Assembly (NCBI GenBank): GCA_934438075.1
Contig: CAKSBF010000004.1
Coordinates: 108,918 to 172,917 of the forward strand
Source of the DNA: an uncultured Clostridia bacterium
Lineage (GTDB): Bacteria; Bacillota; Clostridia; UBA1381; UBA9506
Reading direction: 5' to 3'
Length of the DNA stretch: 64,000 bases
Shown one piece after another: positions 25,181-33,860 of this stretch. Position numbers and translations under genes: made by a program. The notes beneath the pieces were generated by a model. That model had not been told where the DNA came from. It worked only from the letters and a program-made list of their open reading frames with translations, and did not search any database. Each line of letters opens with the position of its first letter. The first letter of the stretch is position 1.

Positions 25181-26248
25181 ATGTTGGGAAAAATTTCAGA
25201 ACAGATTCCGCAGCGCCTGCTGGCATGGTATGATTGTTGCGCGCGTGAACTGCCGTGGCGCGAAAACCACGATCCCTATTGCGTCTGGGTTTCGGAAATT
25301 ATGCTGCAGCAAACACGTGTAGAAGCGGTAAAGATTTATTATAAACGTTTTTTGCGGACGTTTCCTGATGTATATGCTTTGGCGAAGGCCCCCGAAGAAC
25401 AGGTTTTAAAACTTTGGGAGGGTCTGGGTTATTACAGCCGTGCGCGCAACCTGCAAAGAGCAGCACAACAAATCGTGCAAAAATATGACGGAATTTTTCC
25501 TTCCGCAAAAACCGAATTAATGCATCTGCCGGGAATAGGTGAATATACTGCCGGTGCGATTGCCTCTATCGCTTTCAATGCCGCAGAAACGGCTGTGGAT
25601 GGAAACGTTTTGCGTGTGGTTTCCCGGCTTTCGGCAAGTGAGGACAACATCTCGGAACCGAGGGTGAAAAAGGATATTTCTGAAAAGCTCCGTAAAATTC
25701 TTCCGCTTGAGAGAACAGGTGATTTTAACCAAGCACTGATGGATTTGGGGGCGATGGTTTGCCTTCCGAATGGTGCTCCGCTGTGCGATTCTTGCCCTCT
25801 TGCCACATTGTGTGAGGGAAAAAAGCTGGGAATTGCTGAACGTTTACCGATAAAAGAGAAGAAAAAAGAAAGAAAAACAGAACAAAGGACAGTATTTATT
25901 ATTCTTAATGGCAAGGAAGCAGCGCTCTGCAAACGTCCGAGCCGCGGTTTACTTGCAGGAATGTGGGAATTGCCGAATGTTTGTGGCACCTTGAGTCAAA
26001 AACAGGCAGAGGAACAACTGATAAAATGGGGATTTCGCTTGGAAAATTTGTCACCAACTGTTTCTGCAAAGCATATTTTTACTCATAGAGAATGGTTGAT
26101 GTCCGGGTGGCTTGTTCGGGTGAAAGAAAAGGAGAAGGAGAAAAAAATGACTTGGGCAGATTTGAAACAGATTAATGGAAAATTTTCAATTCCGTCAGCG
26201 TTTGCGGCATATCTGACTGTCTTGCGAGGGGAGTTAGGACAGAAATGA
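25181..26248 (+). CDS. mutY: A/G-specific adenine glycosylase MutY
   Basis: 355 residues from the ATG at 25181 (AAAGGAG upstream). Helix-hairpin-helix LPGIGEYTAGAIASIAF with the catalytic Asp in TAVDGNVLRV; [4Fe-4S] ligands in CLPNGAPLCDSCPLATLC (C-x7-C-x2-C-x5-C). C-terminal NUDIX-like domain (from about residue 225) recognises 8-oxoguanine. Removes adenine mispaired with 8-oxoG. Stop overlaps the next start as ATGA. Confidence 0.95.
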   Translation: MLGKISEQIPQRLLAWYDCCARELPWRENHDPYCVWVSEIMLQQTRVEAVKIYYKRFLRTFPDVYALAKAPEEQVLKLWEGLGYYSRARNLQRAAQQIVQKYDGIFPSAKTELMHLPGIGEYTAGAIASIAFNAAETAVDGNVLRVVSRLSASEDNISEPRVKKDISEKLRKILPLERTGDFNQALMDLGAMVCLPNGAPLCDSCPLATLCEGKKLGIAERLPIKEKKKERKTEQRTVFIILNGKEAALCKRPSRGLLAGMWELPNVCGTLSQKQAEEQLIKWGFRLENLSPTVSAKHIFTHREWLMSGWLVRVKEKEKEKKMTWADLKQINGKFSIPSAFAAYLTVLRGELGQK

Positions 26249-27414
26249 TTTCATTGCTGATTCGATGGTTTGTGCCGAATTATAAACAAATTTCTGATAA
26301 AAAAGTAAGGGAAAGTTACGGAGTTTTGAGCGGAGTACTCGGTATCATCTGTAACACATTTCTGTTTGCTGTCAAATTGGTAATAGGATGTATGATGAAC
26401 TCTATTGCCATTATTTCCGATGCCTTTAACAATTTGTCTGATATGGGTTCTTCGTTAGTTACCGTGGTTGGTGTAAAATTAAGTAATCGACATGCGGATA
26501 AAGAGCATCCTTTTGGTCATGGACGGATAGAGTATATTTCTGCATTAATCGTTTCATTTATTATTATGTTGGTTGGTTTTGAGTTGCTGAAAGAGTCATT
26601 TGACAAAACACTTCACCCTCAAAAGCCGGAGATAAATCTGTTTTTGACGGTTTTATTAATGTTTTCGGTTCTTGTGAAAGTGTGGATGTTTATTTATAAT
26701 CGTTATATCGGGAAAAAAATTCATTCTGCAGTGCTTCTTGCTGCGGCAAAGGATAGTTTGAATGATGTGATTGCTACAGCGGCGGTTATTCTCTCTGCCG
26801 TGTTGGGAAGTTTCACCGATTTTCCGGTGGATGGTGTGGTTGGTTTAATTGTTTCTGTTTTGGTATTATGGACGGGATTTGGTATCGCGAGAGATACGAT
26901 AGGTGTGCTTTTGGGAGCGCCGCCTGATCCGGAAATGGTTCGTGAGTTGAATGAGATTATTTTATCGCAGGAGGGCATAGTCGGGACGCATGATTTAATT
27001 ATTCACGATTACGGTCCGGGGCGAGTGATGGCTTCGGTACATGCTGAAGTGCCTGCTGATGCAGATATTGTAAAGATTCATGAGATAATAGATTGCGTAG
27101 AAAAGGAAATTTACAATGAAATGGATGTGCACATCGTAATTCATATGGATCCGATTGTTATTAACAATGAACGGGTAAACAGTTTGCACGGTATTGTATT
27201 GGATGTCGTGAAAAGCGTCGATGAAAAGTATAATATTCATGATTTTCGTATGACAGACGGAGAGGGACGAGTTAATTTGATTTTTGATTTAGAGGTTCCG
27301 TGCGAATTATCACAAAAACAGCGCGATGAGGCAATTGCAGAGATAAAACAAAGACTGCAGCAAAAGGACCCCAGATTTCAAGCTGTTATCAGCGTGGATG
27401 ACACATTTGTGTAG
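26245..27414 (+). CDS. Cation diffusion facilitator family metal exporter
   Basis: 389 residues; six membrane segments with the paired metal-site motifs SDAFNNLSD (segment II) and DSLNDV (segment V), and HPFGHGRIEYISA in the second loop. C-terminal cytosolic domain (from about residue 205) with many His/Asp. Exports Zn2+, Mn2+ or Fe2+ in exchange for protons; the ion cannot be chosen from sequence. Overlaps mutY by 4 nt. Confidence 0.9.
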   Translation: MISLLIRWFVPNYKQISDKKVRESYGVLSGVLGIICNTFLFAVKLVIGCMMNSIAIISDAFNNLSDMGSSLVTVVGVKLSNRHADKEHPFGHGRIEYISALIVSFIIMLVGFELLKESFDKTLHPQKPEINLFLTVLLMFSVLVKVWMFIYNRYIGKKIHSAVLLAAAKDSLNDVIATAAVILSAVLGSFTDFPVDGVVGLIVSVLVLWTGFGIARDTIGVLLGAPPDPEMVRELNEIILSQEGIVGTHDLIIHDYGPGRVMASVHAEVPADADIVKIHEIIDCVEKEIYNEMDVHIVIHMDPIVINNERVNSLHGIVLDVVKSVDEKYNIHDFRMTDGEGRVNLIFDLEVPCELSQKQRDEAIAEIKQRLQQKDPRFQAVISVDDTFV

Positions 27415-27462
27415 AAAAGATTAAGTGCCGCAGAATTGATTTATGGAAATGGAGAGATTGTG

Positions 27463-29229
27463 TTGGAAAAGCTAAGGAAAAAGCAGGGCAATATAGCATT
27501 AATTAAACGCTTTTTGCCTTATTTTAAAAAATATTGGAGAGTGTTGGCGCTTGATTTATTTTGTGCGGCACTTTCAACGCTGTGCGAATTATTTTTACCG
27601 TTGATCGTGAGGTATCTTACCAATTTGGGAATGAATAATATTGCAAGCCTGACAGCAGCGGTTATTCTGAGAGTGGGTATGTTTTATCTGATTCTGCGCA
27701 TCATTGATACGGCAGCGAACTATTATATGCAGTCTATAGGTCATATTATGGGGGCAAAAATAGAAACAGACATGCGGCGTGATTTGTTTGCGCATTTGCA
27801 AAAACTGTCCTATTCATTTTATGACAATACTAAAATCGGACAGATAATGGCGAGAATTACTAGTGACTTGTTTGATGTGACAGAGTTTTCACATCATTGT
27901 CCGGAAGAATTTTTTATCGCGGCGGTAAAAATTATTGCGGCATTTTCTATATTGGGATGTATCAATATATGGCTTACACTGATTATTTTTTCGGTTATTC
28001 CCGTTATGCTTTTTTGCGCTATGTTTTTCAATAAACGTATGAGACGTGCATTTAAAGAATCAAGGGTTCAGATCGGTGAATTGAATGCGCAGGTGGAAGA
28101 TAGTCTTTTGGGAATACGTGTGGTAAAATCATTTGCCAATGAGCCGATAGAAGAGGCAAAGTTTGCAAAAGGGAATCATGACTTTTTAAATATAAAAAAA
28201 GTTATGTATCATTTTATGGCGGGCTTTAACAGTGTTACGCGTATTTTTGATGGAATCATGTACATAGCGGTGGTTGTAGCGGGTTCATTTTTTATGATGA
28301 ACGGACAGATTACGGCAGCAGATTTTATGGCATATCTGTTGTTTGTTTCTACGCTTTTAACGTCCATCCGACGCATTGTGGAGTTTACAGAGCAATTTCA
28401 GCGGGGTATGACGGGTATTGAGCGTTTTATAGAAATCATGGATGCAGAAGTGGATATTCAGGATGCACCGGACGCACAAATACTGACAGAAGTAAAGGGC
28501 GACATATGTTTTGATAATGTCAGCTTTCATTACGGGGAAAATGAAGAAGTGCTTCGTAATATTAATTTACATGTTAAGCCGGGTGAAAATATTGCGTTGG
28601 TGGGGCCGTCCGGGGGAGGAAAATCAACTCTTTGCAGCTTGATTCCGCGCTTTTATGATGTAACAGAGGGCAGCATTTTTATTGATGGGCAGGATATCCG
28701 AGGACTGACTCTAAACTCACTGCGCAGTCAAATTGGCGTAGTGCAGCAGGAAGTATATTTGTTTTCCGGTTCGGTTTATGAAAACATTTCTTATGGCAAA
28801 CCGGGGGCTTCGCGTGAAAAAATTATTGAGGCGGCAAAGCAGGCCGGTGCACACGAATTTATTATGGGCTTGGAGAATGGCTATGATACTTATGTGGGTG
28901 AGCGGGGGGTGAAACTGTCCGGCGGGCAAAAACAACGGATTAGTATTGCGAGAGTATTTCTAAAAAATCCGCCGATATTAATTTTGGATGAGGCGACTTC
29001 TGCTTTGGATAATGAAAGCGAGCGTTTAGTGCAGCAGTCTTTGGAGAAACTCGCAGAAGGACGCACAACCTTTACAATTGCCCATAGATTGACTACCATT
29101 CGCAATGCAACCAAAATTTTAGTGTTGACGGAGGACGGTATTGCGGAACAAGGAACGCATCATGAGTTGATGCAGCAGCATGGTATTTACTACGGTCTGT
29201 ATAGTATGTATCAAGAAATAATGGAGTAA
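27463..29229 (+). CDS. ABC-type multidrug/lipid exporter (fused membrane and ATPase domains)
   Basis: 588 residues if started at TTG 27463 (GGAGAG six nt before; GTG at 27460 is an alternative). Six-helix export domain (residues 1-320) followed by an ATPase: Walker A GPSGGGKST, signature LSGGQKQR, Walker B ILILDEATSALD, switch His AHRLTT. A homodimer of this half-transporter would export drugs, lipids or peptides. Follows the CDF gene by 48 nt and is probably in its operon. Confidence 0.9.
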   Translation: MEKLRKKQGNIALIKRFLPYFKKYWRVLALDLFCAALSTLCELFLPLIVRYLTNLGMNNIASLTAAVILRVGMFYLILRIIDTAANYYMQSIGHIMGAKIETDMRRDLFAHLQKLSYSFYDNTKIGQIMARITSDLFDVTEFSHHCPEEFFIAAVKIIAAFSILGCINIWLTLIIFSVIPVMLFCAMFFNKRMRRAFKESRVQIGELNAQVEDSLLGIRVVKSFANEPIEEAKFAKGNHDFLNIKKVMYHFMAGFNSVTRIFDGIMYIAVVVAGSFFMMNGQITAADFMAYLLFVSTLLTSIRRIVEFTEQFQRGMTGIERFIEIMDAEVDIQDAPDAQILTEVKGDICFDNVSFHYGENEEVLRNINLHVKPGENIALVGPSGGGKSTLCSLIPRFYDVTEGSIFIDGQDIRGLTLNSLRSQIGVVQQEVYLFSGSVYENISYGKPGASREKIIEAAKQAGAHEFIMGLENGYDTYVGERGVKLSGGQKQRISIARVFLKNPPILILDEATSALDNESERLVQQSLEKLAEGRTTFTIAHRLTTIRNATKILVLTEDGIAEQGTHHELMQQHGIYYGLYSMYQEIME

Positions 29230-29239
29230 ACAAAAAGGG

Positions 29240-29284
29240 GAGCTGCAGCAAAGTGATTTCATTTTGCTGCGGCTCTCTTTTAAA
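29240..29284 (+). terminator. Intrinsic terminator after the ABC exporter
   Basis: 13-bp stem (29240-29252 with 29263-29275, one G-T pair) followed by TCTTTT. Confidence 0.8.
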
Positions 29285-29310
29285 AATAAACAGATTATTC
29301 ATTAGAAATC

Positions 29311-30636
29311 TTATTTACCGGTAACGGTAAGTTTGCTTTTTTGAGTGTTTTGTTGATGTGTTGCTGTGACAACATCCTTTAATAAAATTGTATCAATATC
29401 TTCTTCATGTTCTGCAAGTGGTGGCTGTGATATATTTTTTGCCAAATTATCTTCCAGCTTACTGATTCGCCGTGAAAGCTCCAAAATAATATCGTTCTGC
29501 TTTGATAGCAGCTGTTTTATTCCCGAATGCGCGTTATGAAACTCTCCGACGGAAATGAAATCGTGTTCCGGGGTTTGCGCTATTGCTTGCGGACGGTAGC
29601 CAAATTGTTCTGCAAATTTTGCTGCTTCAAAGCCTTGGGAGCGATATTTCGGAGCAGCCGCTGCTTTTGGGGAATGAGCAAAAATATCATCCATTCCATA
29701 GAGATTGATGGAACCATTATCGGAAAACCCATAGCATAGACTTGTTTTTCCCTCTTCGCAGATATGATAAAGAATTATGGGAGTGGCGGCATTGCGCATA
29801 TATTTAACGGGTTTTTTCCATCTTTCGTTTTCATCTGCAAAATAGGACATCATTACGCTGCCGTTATCAAGCCATTCCAAATAGAGGCGCTCGTCTTTGC
29901 GGAAAAATATAGGCGCGGATGTTTCCTTACAATCCAGATAAACCGTAGAGGAATCTGAAAAGCTTCCGTCAGCTTCGAGACGGAAGTAAATCAGATTCTT
30001 AACATTTTCCAGTTCGGATGTCGCGGCAAAATGGCAAACATCATTCTGCTCAATATAACACGCAGGCGCACATGAGGAAAGAGAGGGTGTAAGACGTCTG
30101 AATGGTTGATAGTTTTTTTGCGACCAGATAAAATTGCGCATGCCGCAGATTCCCTGTTCATTTTGGTAGCATACGGTTAAATCATTTGAACTGTGCTGAC
30201 AAATCTGATATGGCCGATGCGATGGTGTAATATAGTCTACGACGGTTGGTGCTGTGTTTGGAGAATGAAGCATTTGATGAATCAGCATCATTTTTTCTTT
30301 ATATTCAATGACATAAAAAAGATTAAGATGCTTGCCGACTGCCCAAAGTGAAAAATGTTTTGGGGATGGTTTTCCGTCCTTGTTTGTCAACAGTGATAGT
30401 TTTTCCCAGTTTTCGCCGTTATAGACAAGATATAAGATAGCTCCGGCATGATCCTGGCAAACGATATGAATGGTATTTCCGATGGCAAATACGCAAAAAT
30501 CATTTTCTGCCTCTTTCAATAAAATTTCAAATTCTGTAAAACGCATGCCGTCTTTCTTCCGGAAACATAACCCATATGAAGGTTTATAAAAAAAGTGCCA
30601 CCAATATCCCAGACAACTTACAATATATTCCTGCAT
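29311..30636 (-). CDS. Protein of unknown function with repeated beta-strand pattern and C-terminal coiled coil
   Basis: 441 residues, no signal peptide or membrane segment. Residues 1-330 show recurring short strands with aromatic positions (for example HIVCQDHAGAILYLVYNGENWEKLSLL and LYLEWLDNGSVMMSYFADENERWKKP), suggestive of a beta-propeller. Residues about 375-410 (IKQLLSKQNDIILELSRRISKLEDNLAK) form a coiled coil, and the tail is polar. I do not recognise the family. It is a monocistronic gene; the A-rich upstream region has no clear promoter. Confidence 0.7.
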   Translation of the reverse strand: MQEYIVSCLGYWWHFFYKPSYGLCFRKKDGMRFTEFEILLKEAENDFCVFAIGNTIHIVCQDHAGAILYLVYNGENWEKLSLLTNKDGKPSPKHFSLWAVGKHLNLFYVIEYKEKMMLIHQMLHSPNTAPTVVDYITPSHRPYQICQHSSNDLTVCYQNEQGICGMRNFIWSQKNYQPFRRLTPSLSSCAPACYIEQNDVCHFAATSELENVKNLIYFRLEADGSFSDSSTVYLDCKETSAPIFFRKDERLYLEWLDNGSVMMSYFADENERWKKPVKYMRNAATPIILYHICEEGKTSLCYGFSDNGSINLYGMDDIFAHSPKAAAAPKYRSQGFEAAKFAEQFGYRPQAIAQTPEHDFISVGEFHNAHSGIKQLLSKQNDIILELSRRISKLEDNLAKNISQPPLAEHEEDIDTILLKDVVTATHQQNTQKSKLTVTGK

Positions 30637-30742
30637 TAATACAGACTCCTTTCGATTTTAAAAAGTAAACCTAATATTATTCTATGAAACCAAAGCGAGC
30701 AAAAGAACGAAATAGGTTAGAGAAATTCGTAGCATAATGTAA

Positions 30743-30771
30743 TTGAATTTTGGAAAAAAATGAGGTATAAT
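30743..30771 (+). promoter_or_regulatory. Promoter upstream of the DUF1835 gene
   Basis: TTGAAT (30743-30748) and TATAAT (30766-30771) with a 17-nt gap; the leader to the start codon is about 90 nt. Confidence 0.65.
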
Positions 30772-30865
30772 GTGATTAATTGGAATTTAAATTTATGAGA
30801 TTGTGTTGCGGGATTGTTTAAATTGGTAAGCAATTGCAATAATGTACGTGAAGTGGGGAATCTAT

Positions 30866-31840
30866 ATGCTGGAAATTGCCTTTAATGATAGTGTCGGTAG
30901 TTTGAAAGCGGCGCTGCATTATGGTACAGGGGAATATTGCAGCGCAGTCAGTTTTGCGGTGCTGGGCTGTGCGAATGGCAGCGGACCAAGCCGAAAAGAA
31001 ATGATACGTACTCGTAAACAGTTGGAAAAGGAACAAAGAAAACTTTGGGAGGAGGCTGTGCCTTTAGGCGGAAACACGGAAGAGGTTTTCGGTTTTCAGC
31101 CGATGCTCAGCATGGGTTATCTTTCAGGTGATTATAAATCAGGCAGGCGGGAAATTGCTGAGATTTTAAGCCGGGTTTTTCCGAAAAGGTTTCGGGAAGA
31201 ATTTTTAAAAAGGCAGGATATGGAACAGCAAGCACTGCAGATTGTTCGGGAACATGTTCTGAGCGGAAAACAGTTGCGGTTGTGGTACAGTCATCAGCCT
31301 GATGAATTGTGCGGCATGTATTGGTTTATATCTTTGCTGAAAACATGGGGTGCTGCCCCGGAGCAAGTGTTCTCCGTTGAGGTACCGTTGGAAGAACAGA
31401 CGGATGACGGAGTGCTGCTACGGAGAAACGGTTGTAGTGAACTTGCACCGCATGAATGGCAGCGTTGTGCTATTCGCCAGAAACAGGTTACATCTTTGGA
31501 AATGCAGACTTATGATGCTCGTTGGCAGGAATTAAAAAAGGAAAATTCTTTTTTGCGTGCTGAAATTAATGGGCGTCTGGTGAGTGTCCCGGAAAATTTT
31601 TATGATGCTTTTATTGTGCAGGAAATTGAAGCAGAAGAGGAAATTTTTAATGAGGGAAGTTTGATAGCTAGGGTTTTAAGTAAATATCAGTTTGGAATAT
31701 CGGATGAATGGATTGCCTTTCGAATTGATAAAATGATAGAAAGCGGATTGGTATCGGTGGTTAGTTTAGAGAAAGAAGAGGAACCGGTTTATCAACGTAA
31801 GCTGAGGAAAAGAAAACGGGGGAATGAAAATGGACAATAA
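30866..31840 (+). CDS. DUF1835/DUF3658 domain protein
   Basis: 324 residues from the ATG at 30866 (ATG 30842 is in frame but has no ribosome site). The N-terminal half (LEIAFNDSVGSLKAAL, then LWYSHQPDELCGMYWFISLL) matches the DUF1835 pattern, and the part after about residue 200 (WQELKKENSFLRAEINGRLVSVPENFYDAFI) the DUF3658 pattern. Function unknown. Stop overlaps the next gene by 17 nt, indicating coupled translation with the AI-2E-type transporter and rsmG. Confidence 0.75.
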   Translation: MLEIAFNDSVGSLKAALHYGTGEYCSAVSFAVLGCANGSGPSRKEMIRTRKQLEKEQRKLWEEAVPLGGNTEEVFGFQPMLSMGYLSGDYKSGRREIAEILSRVFPKRFREEFLKRQDMEQQALQIVREHVLSGKQLRLWYSHQPDELCGMYWFISLLKTWGAAPEQVFSVEVPLEEQTDDGVLLRRNGCSELAPHEWQRCAIRQKQVTSLEMQTYDARWQELKKENSFLRAEINGRLVSVPENFYDAFIVQEIEAEEEIFNEGSLIARVLSKYQFGISDEWIAFRIDKMIESGLVSVVSLEKEEEPVYQRKLRKRKRGNENGQ

Positions 31841-33029
31841 AAAATCTTGGTCGCGGTGGATTGGTGCATTTGTTTTTGCGGTAGCTGTTATTACAGTTTA
31901 TAAAACTTATGATAACTTACCGGACGTATTCGGTGCAATAGGATATTTTGTCAGTTTACTTACGCCGTTTTTTATCGGCATTGCCTTTGCATTTTTCTTA
32001 TATCCAGGTTGTCAAAAACTGGAGAGCATTTTGGGCAAGTCAAAATATAAGCAAATTGCCAAGGCCAAAAAGGGTCTGTCGGTGCTGATTGTATATATTA
32101 TTTTCCTAACCGTTTTGGTTTTGGGCATATGGCTTATTTTACCGCGGCTCTCTATGAGTGTTGCTGATTTAGTGAAACGTTTACCGGGGTATATGCAGGA
32201 AATAGGTGATTTTTTACGGGCGCAGGCACAAAAAAATGATTTTTTATCTGACGTAAATATTGAACAAATATTGCACACACTTTCATTTGAAAATTTATAT
32301 AATTTATTCTTTCGCGGTGACTGGGGCAAATACGTAGAAGGAGTAAAGGGATTTACCTCAACGCTGATGTCGTGGTTTATGGGTATTATTATTTGTGCCT
32401 ATGCGCTTTTGGAACGTGATTCACTGTTTCGTATGAATCGAAAAATGTTTGGTATTTTCATGAAGCAGGAGACTATGGACAAAATAGGTTTTTATGTCCA
32501 TGAAATCAGTTCTATTTTTTATAAATTCTTTTTTGGAAAAGCTGTAGATTCGTTGATTGTAGGTATCATCGCCATTATCGGATTTTCTGCTTTAAATGTA
32601 CCGTTTGCTCTTTTGATGGGTGTATGTATTATGTTGTTTAACATGATTCCGTATTTTGGTCCCATTATCGGTGCAATACCGGTTATTTTGGTAACTTTGT
32701 TGGTTAGAGATATTTATGCGGCTATCTGGACAGGAGTGTTTATTTTGGTGCTGCAGCAAATAGATGCAAATGTAATCGGCCCGAAAATATTGAGCAACTC
32801 TGTAGGTGTAAGCCCGTTTTGGGTTATTTTTGCCATTTTGGTTTTTGGTGGTTTGTTTGGTATGTGGGGTATGATTATCGGTGTTCCGGCAATTGCGGCT
32901 ATCCGCATGCTCCTTCTGGATTATCTGGATGACGGCAAACTAAACGGCACGAAATTGCCCGGGGACACTATTGCCGATTTTCAGCCAAAGAGAAAAAGAT
33001 TTATCAGAAAAAAGACAACAGAAAAATAG
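31824..33029 (+). CDS. AI-2E transporter family (PerM/YtvI-like) membrane protein
   Basis: 401 residues with about seven or eight membrane segments and the family text FFIGIAFAFFLYP, NMIPYFGPIIGAIPVILVTLL and NVIGPKILSNSVGVSPFWVIFAILVFGGLFGMWGMIIGVP. Members export autoinducer-2 in E. coli or act as Na+/H+ antiporters; the substrate here is unknown. Basic C-terminal tail. Confidence 0.85.
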   Translation: MKMDNKKSWSRWIGAFVFAVAVITVYKTYDNLPDVFGAIGYFVSLLTPFFIGIAFAFFLYPGCQKLESILGKSKYKQIAKAKKGLSVLIVYIIFLTVLVLGIWLILPRLSMSVADLVKRLPGYMQEIGDFLRAQAQKNDFLSDVNIEQILHTLSFENLYNLFFRGDWGKYVEGVKGFTSTLMSWFMGIIICAYALLERDSLFRMNRKMFGIFMKQETMDKIGFYVHEISSIFYKFFFGKAVDSLIVGIIAIIGFSALNVPFALLMGVCIMLFNMIPYFGPIIGAIPVILVTLLVRDIYAAIWTGVFILVLQQIDANVIGPKILSNSVGVSPFWVIFAILVFGGLFGMWGMIIGVPAIAAIRMLLLDYLDDGKLNGTKLPGDTIADFQPKRKRFIRKKTTEK

Positions 33030-33041
33030 AAAGGAAACAGC

Positions 33042-33746
33042 ATGAAAGAATATTTAAAAAAGTATCTTGATGAGCTGCAAATTTCATATACTTTGCAGCA
33101 ATTGGAACAGTTTGAAACTTACCATATTCTGTTGGCGCAATGGAATGAAAAAATGAATCTGACGGCTATTCGTGAGCCGCAGGAAGTAGCTTTAAAACAT
33201 TTTGCCGATTGCCTGTACGGCATGAAATATATTCCGCAGGGTGCGCGATTAATAGACGTTGGTTCCGGTGCCGGTTTTCCGGGTGTTCCGCTTAAAATTA
33301 TGCGCCCGGATATAGAAGTGCTTTTGTTAGACTCGCTGAATAAAAGGATTGTTTTTTTACAGGAATTGATTCATAGGCTTGGTCTATCAGAAATTTCCGC
33401 AGTGCATGGCCGTGCGGAGGAAAGTGCTAAGGGAAAATGGAGAGAAAAATTTGACATTGCGACGGCGAGGGCTGTTGCAAATTTGTCTGTCTTGTCGGAA
33501 TATTGTCTGCCTTATGTTAAAATTGGCGGCTGTTTTTTGGCGTATAAAGGCAGCAGCGGATTTGAAGAGCTTGCTGCGGCAGAAAGTGCTATACAGCTAT
33601 TAGGTGCTGAGGTGGAGGAAAAGTGTGAATATATTTTGCCGGACTCTGACATTCATCATACTCTTGCAGTTCTTCGAAAAACCAAAAATACACCTCTGAA
33701 ATATCCGAGAAATGCTGGTCAAATCTCTAAAAAACCATTAACTTAA
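33042..33746 (+). CDS. rsmG: 16S rRNA (guanine527-N7)-methyltransferase RsmG
   Basis: 234 residues. MNLTAIREPQEVALKHFADCL, SAM-binding DVGSGAGFPGVPLKIMRPD and TARAVANLSVLSEYCLPYVKIGG are diagnostic. Methylates G527 of 16S rRNA in the 30S subunit. Twelve nt after the AI-2E-type gene. Confidence 0.95.
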   Translation: MKEYLKKYLDELQISYTLQQLEQFETYHILLAQWNEKMNLTAIREPQEVALKHFADCLYGMKYIPQGARLIDVGSGAGFPGVPLKIMRPDIEVLLLDSLNKRIVFLQELIHRLGLSEISAVHGRAEESAKGKWREKFDIATARAVANLSVLSEYCLPYVKIGGCFLAYKGSSGFEELAAAESAIQLLGAEVEEKCEYILPDSDIHHTLAVLRKTKNTPLKYPRNAGQISKKPLT

Positions 33747-33784
33747 AACTAAGATTATGACCGGTGAATCTAAGTTTTTGTCTG

Positions 33785-33813
33785 TTGACTTTGCATAAAG
33801 AATATGATAAAAT
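33785..33813 (+). promoter_or_regulatory. Promoter for the rhamnosidase-like gene
   Basis: TTGACT (33785-33790) and TAAAAT (33808-33813), 17-nt gap, 47 nt before the ATG at 33861. Confidence 0.7.
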
Positions 33814-33860
33814 AAATTTAGTTGTACAGTTTGGAATCAGAAAACACAAAGGAGAGATAT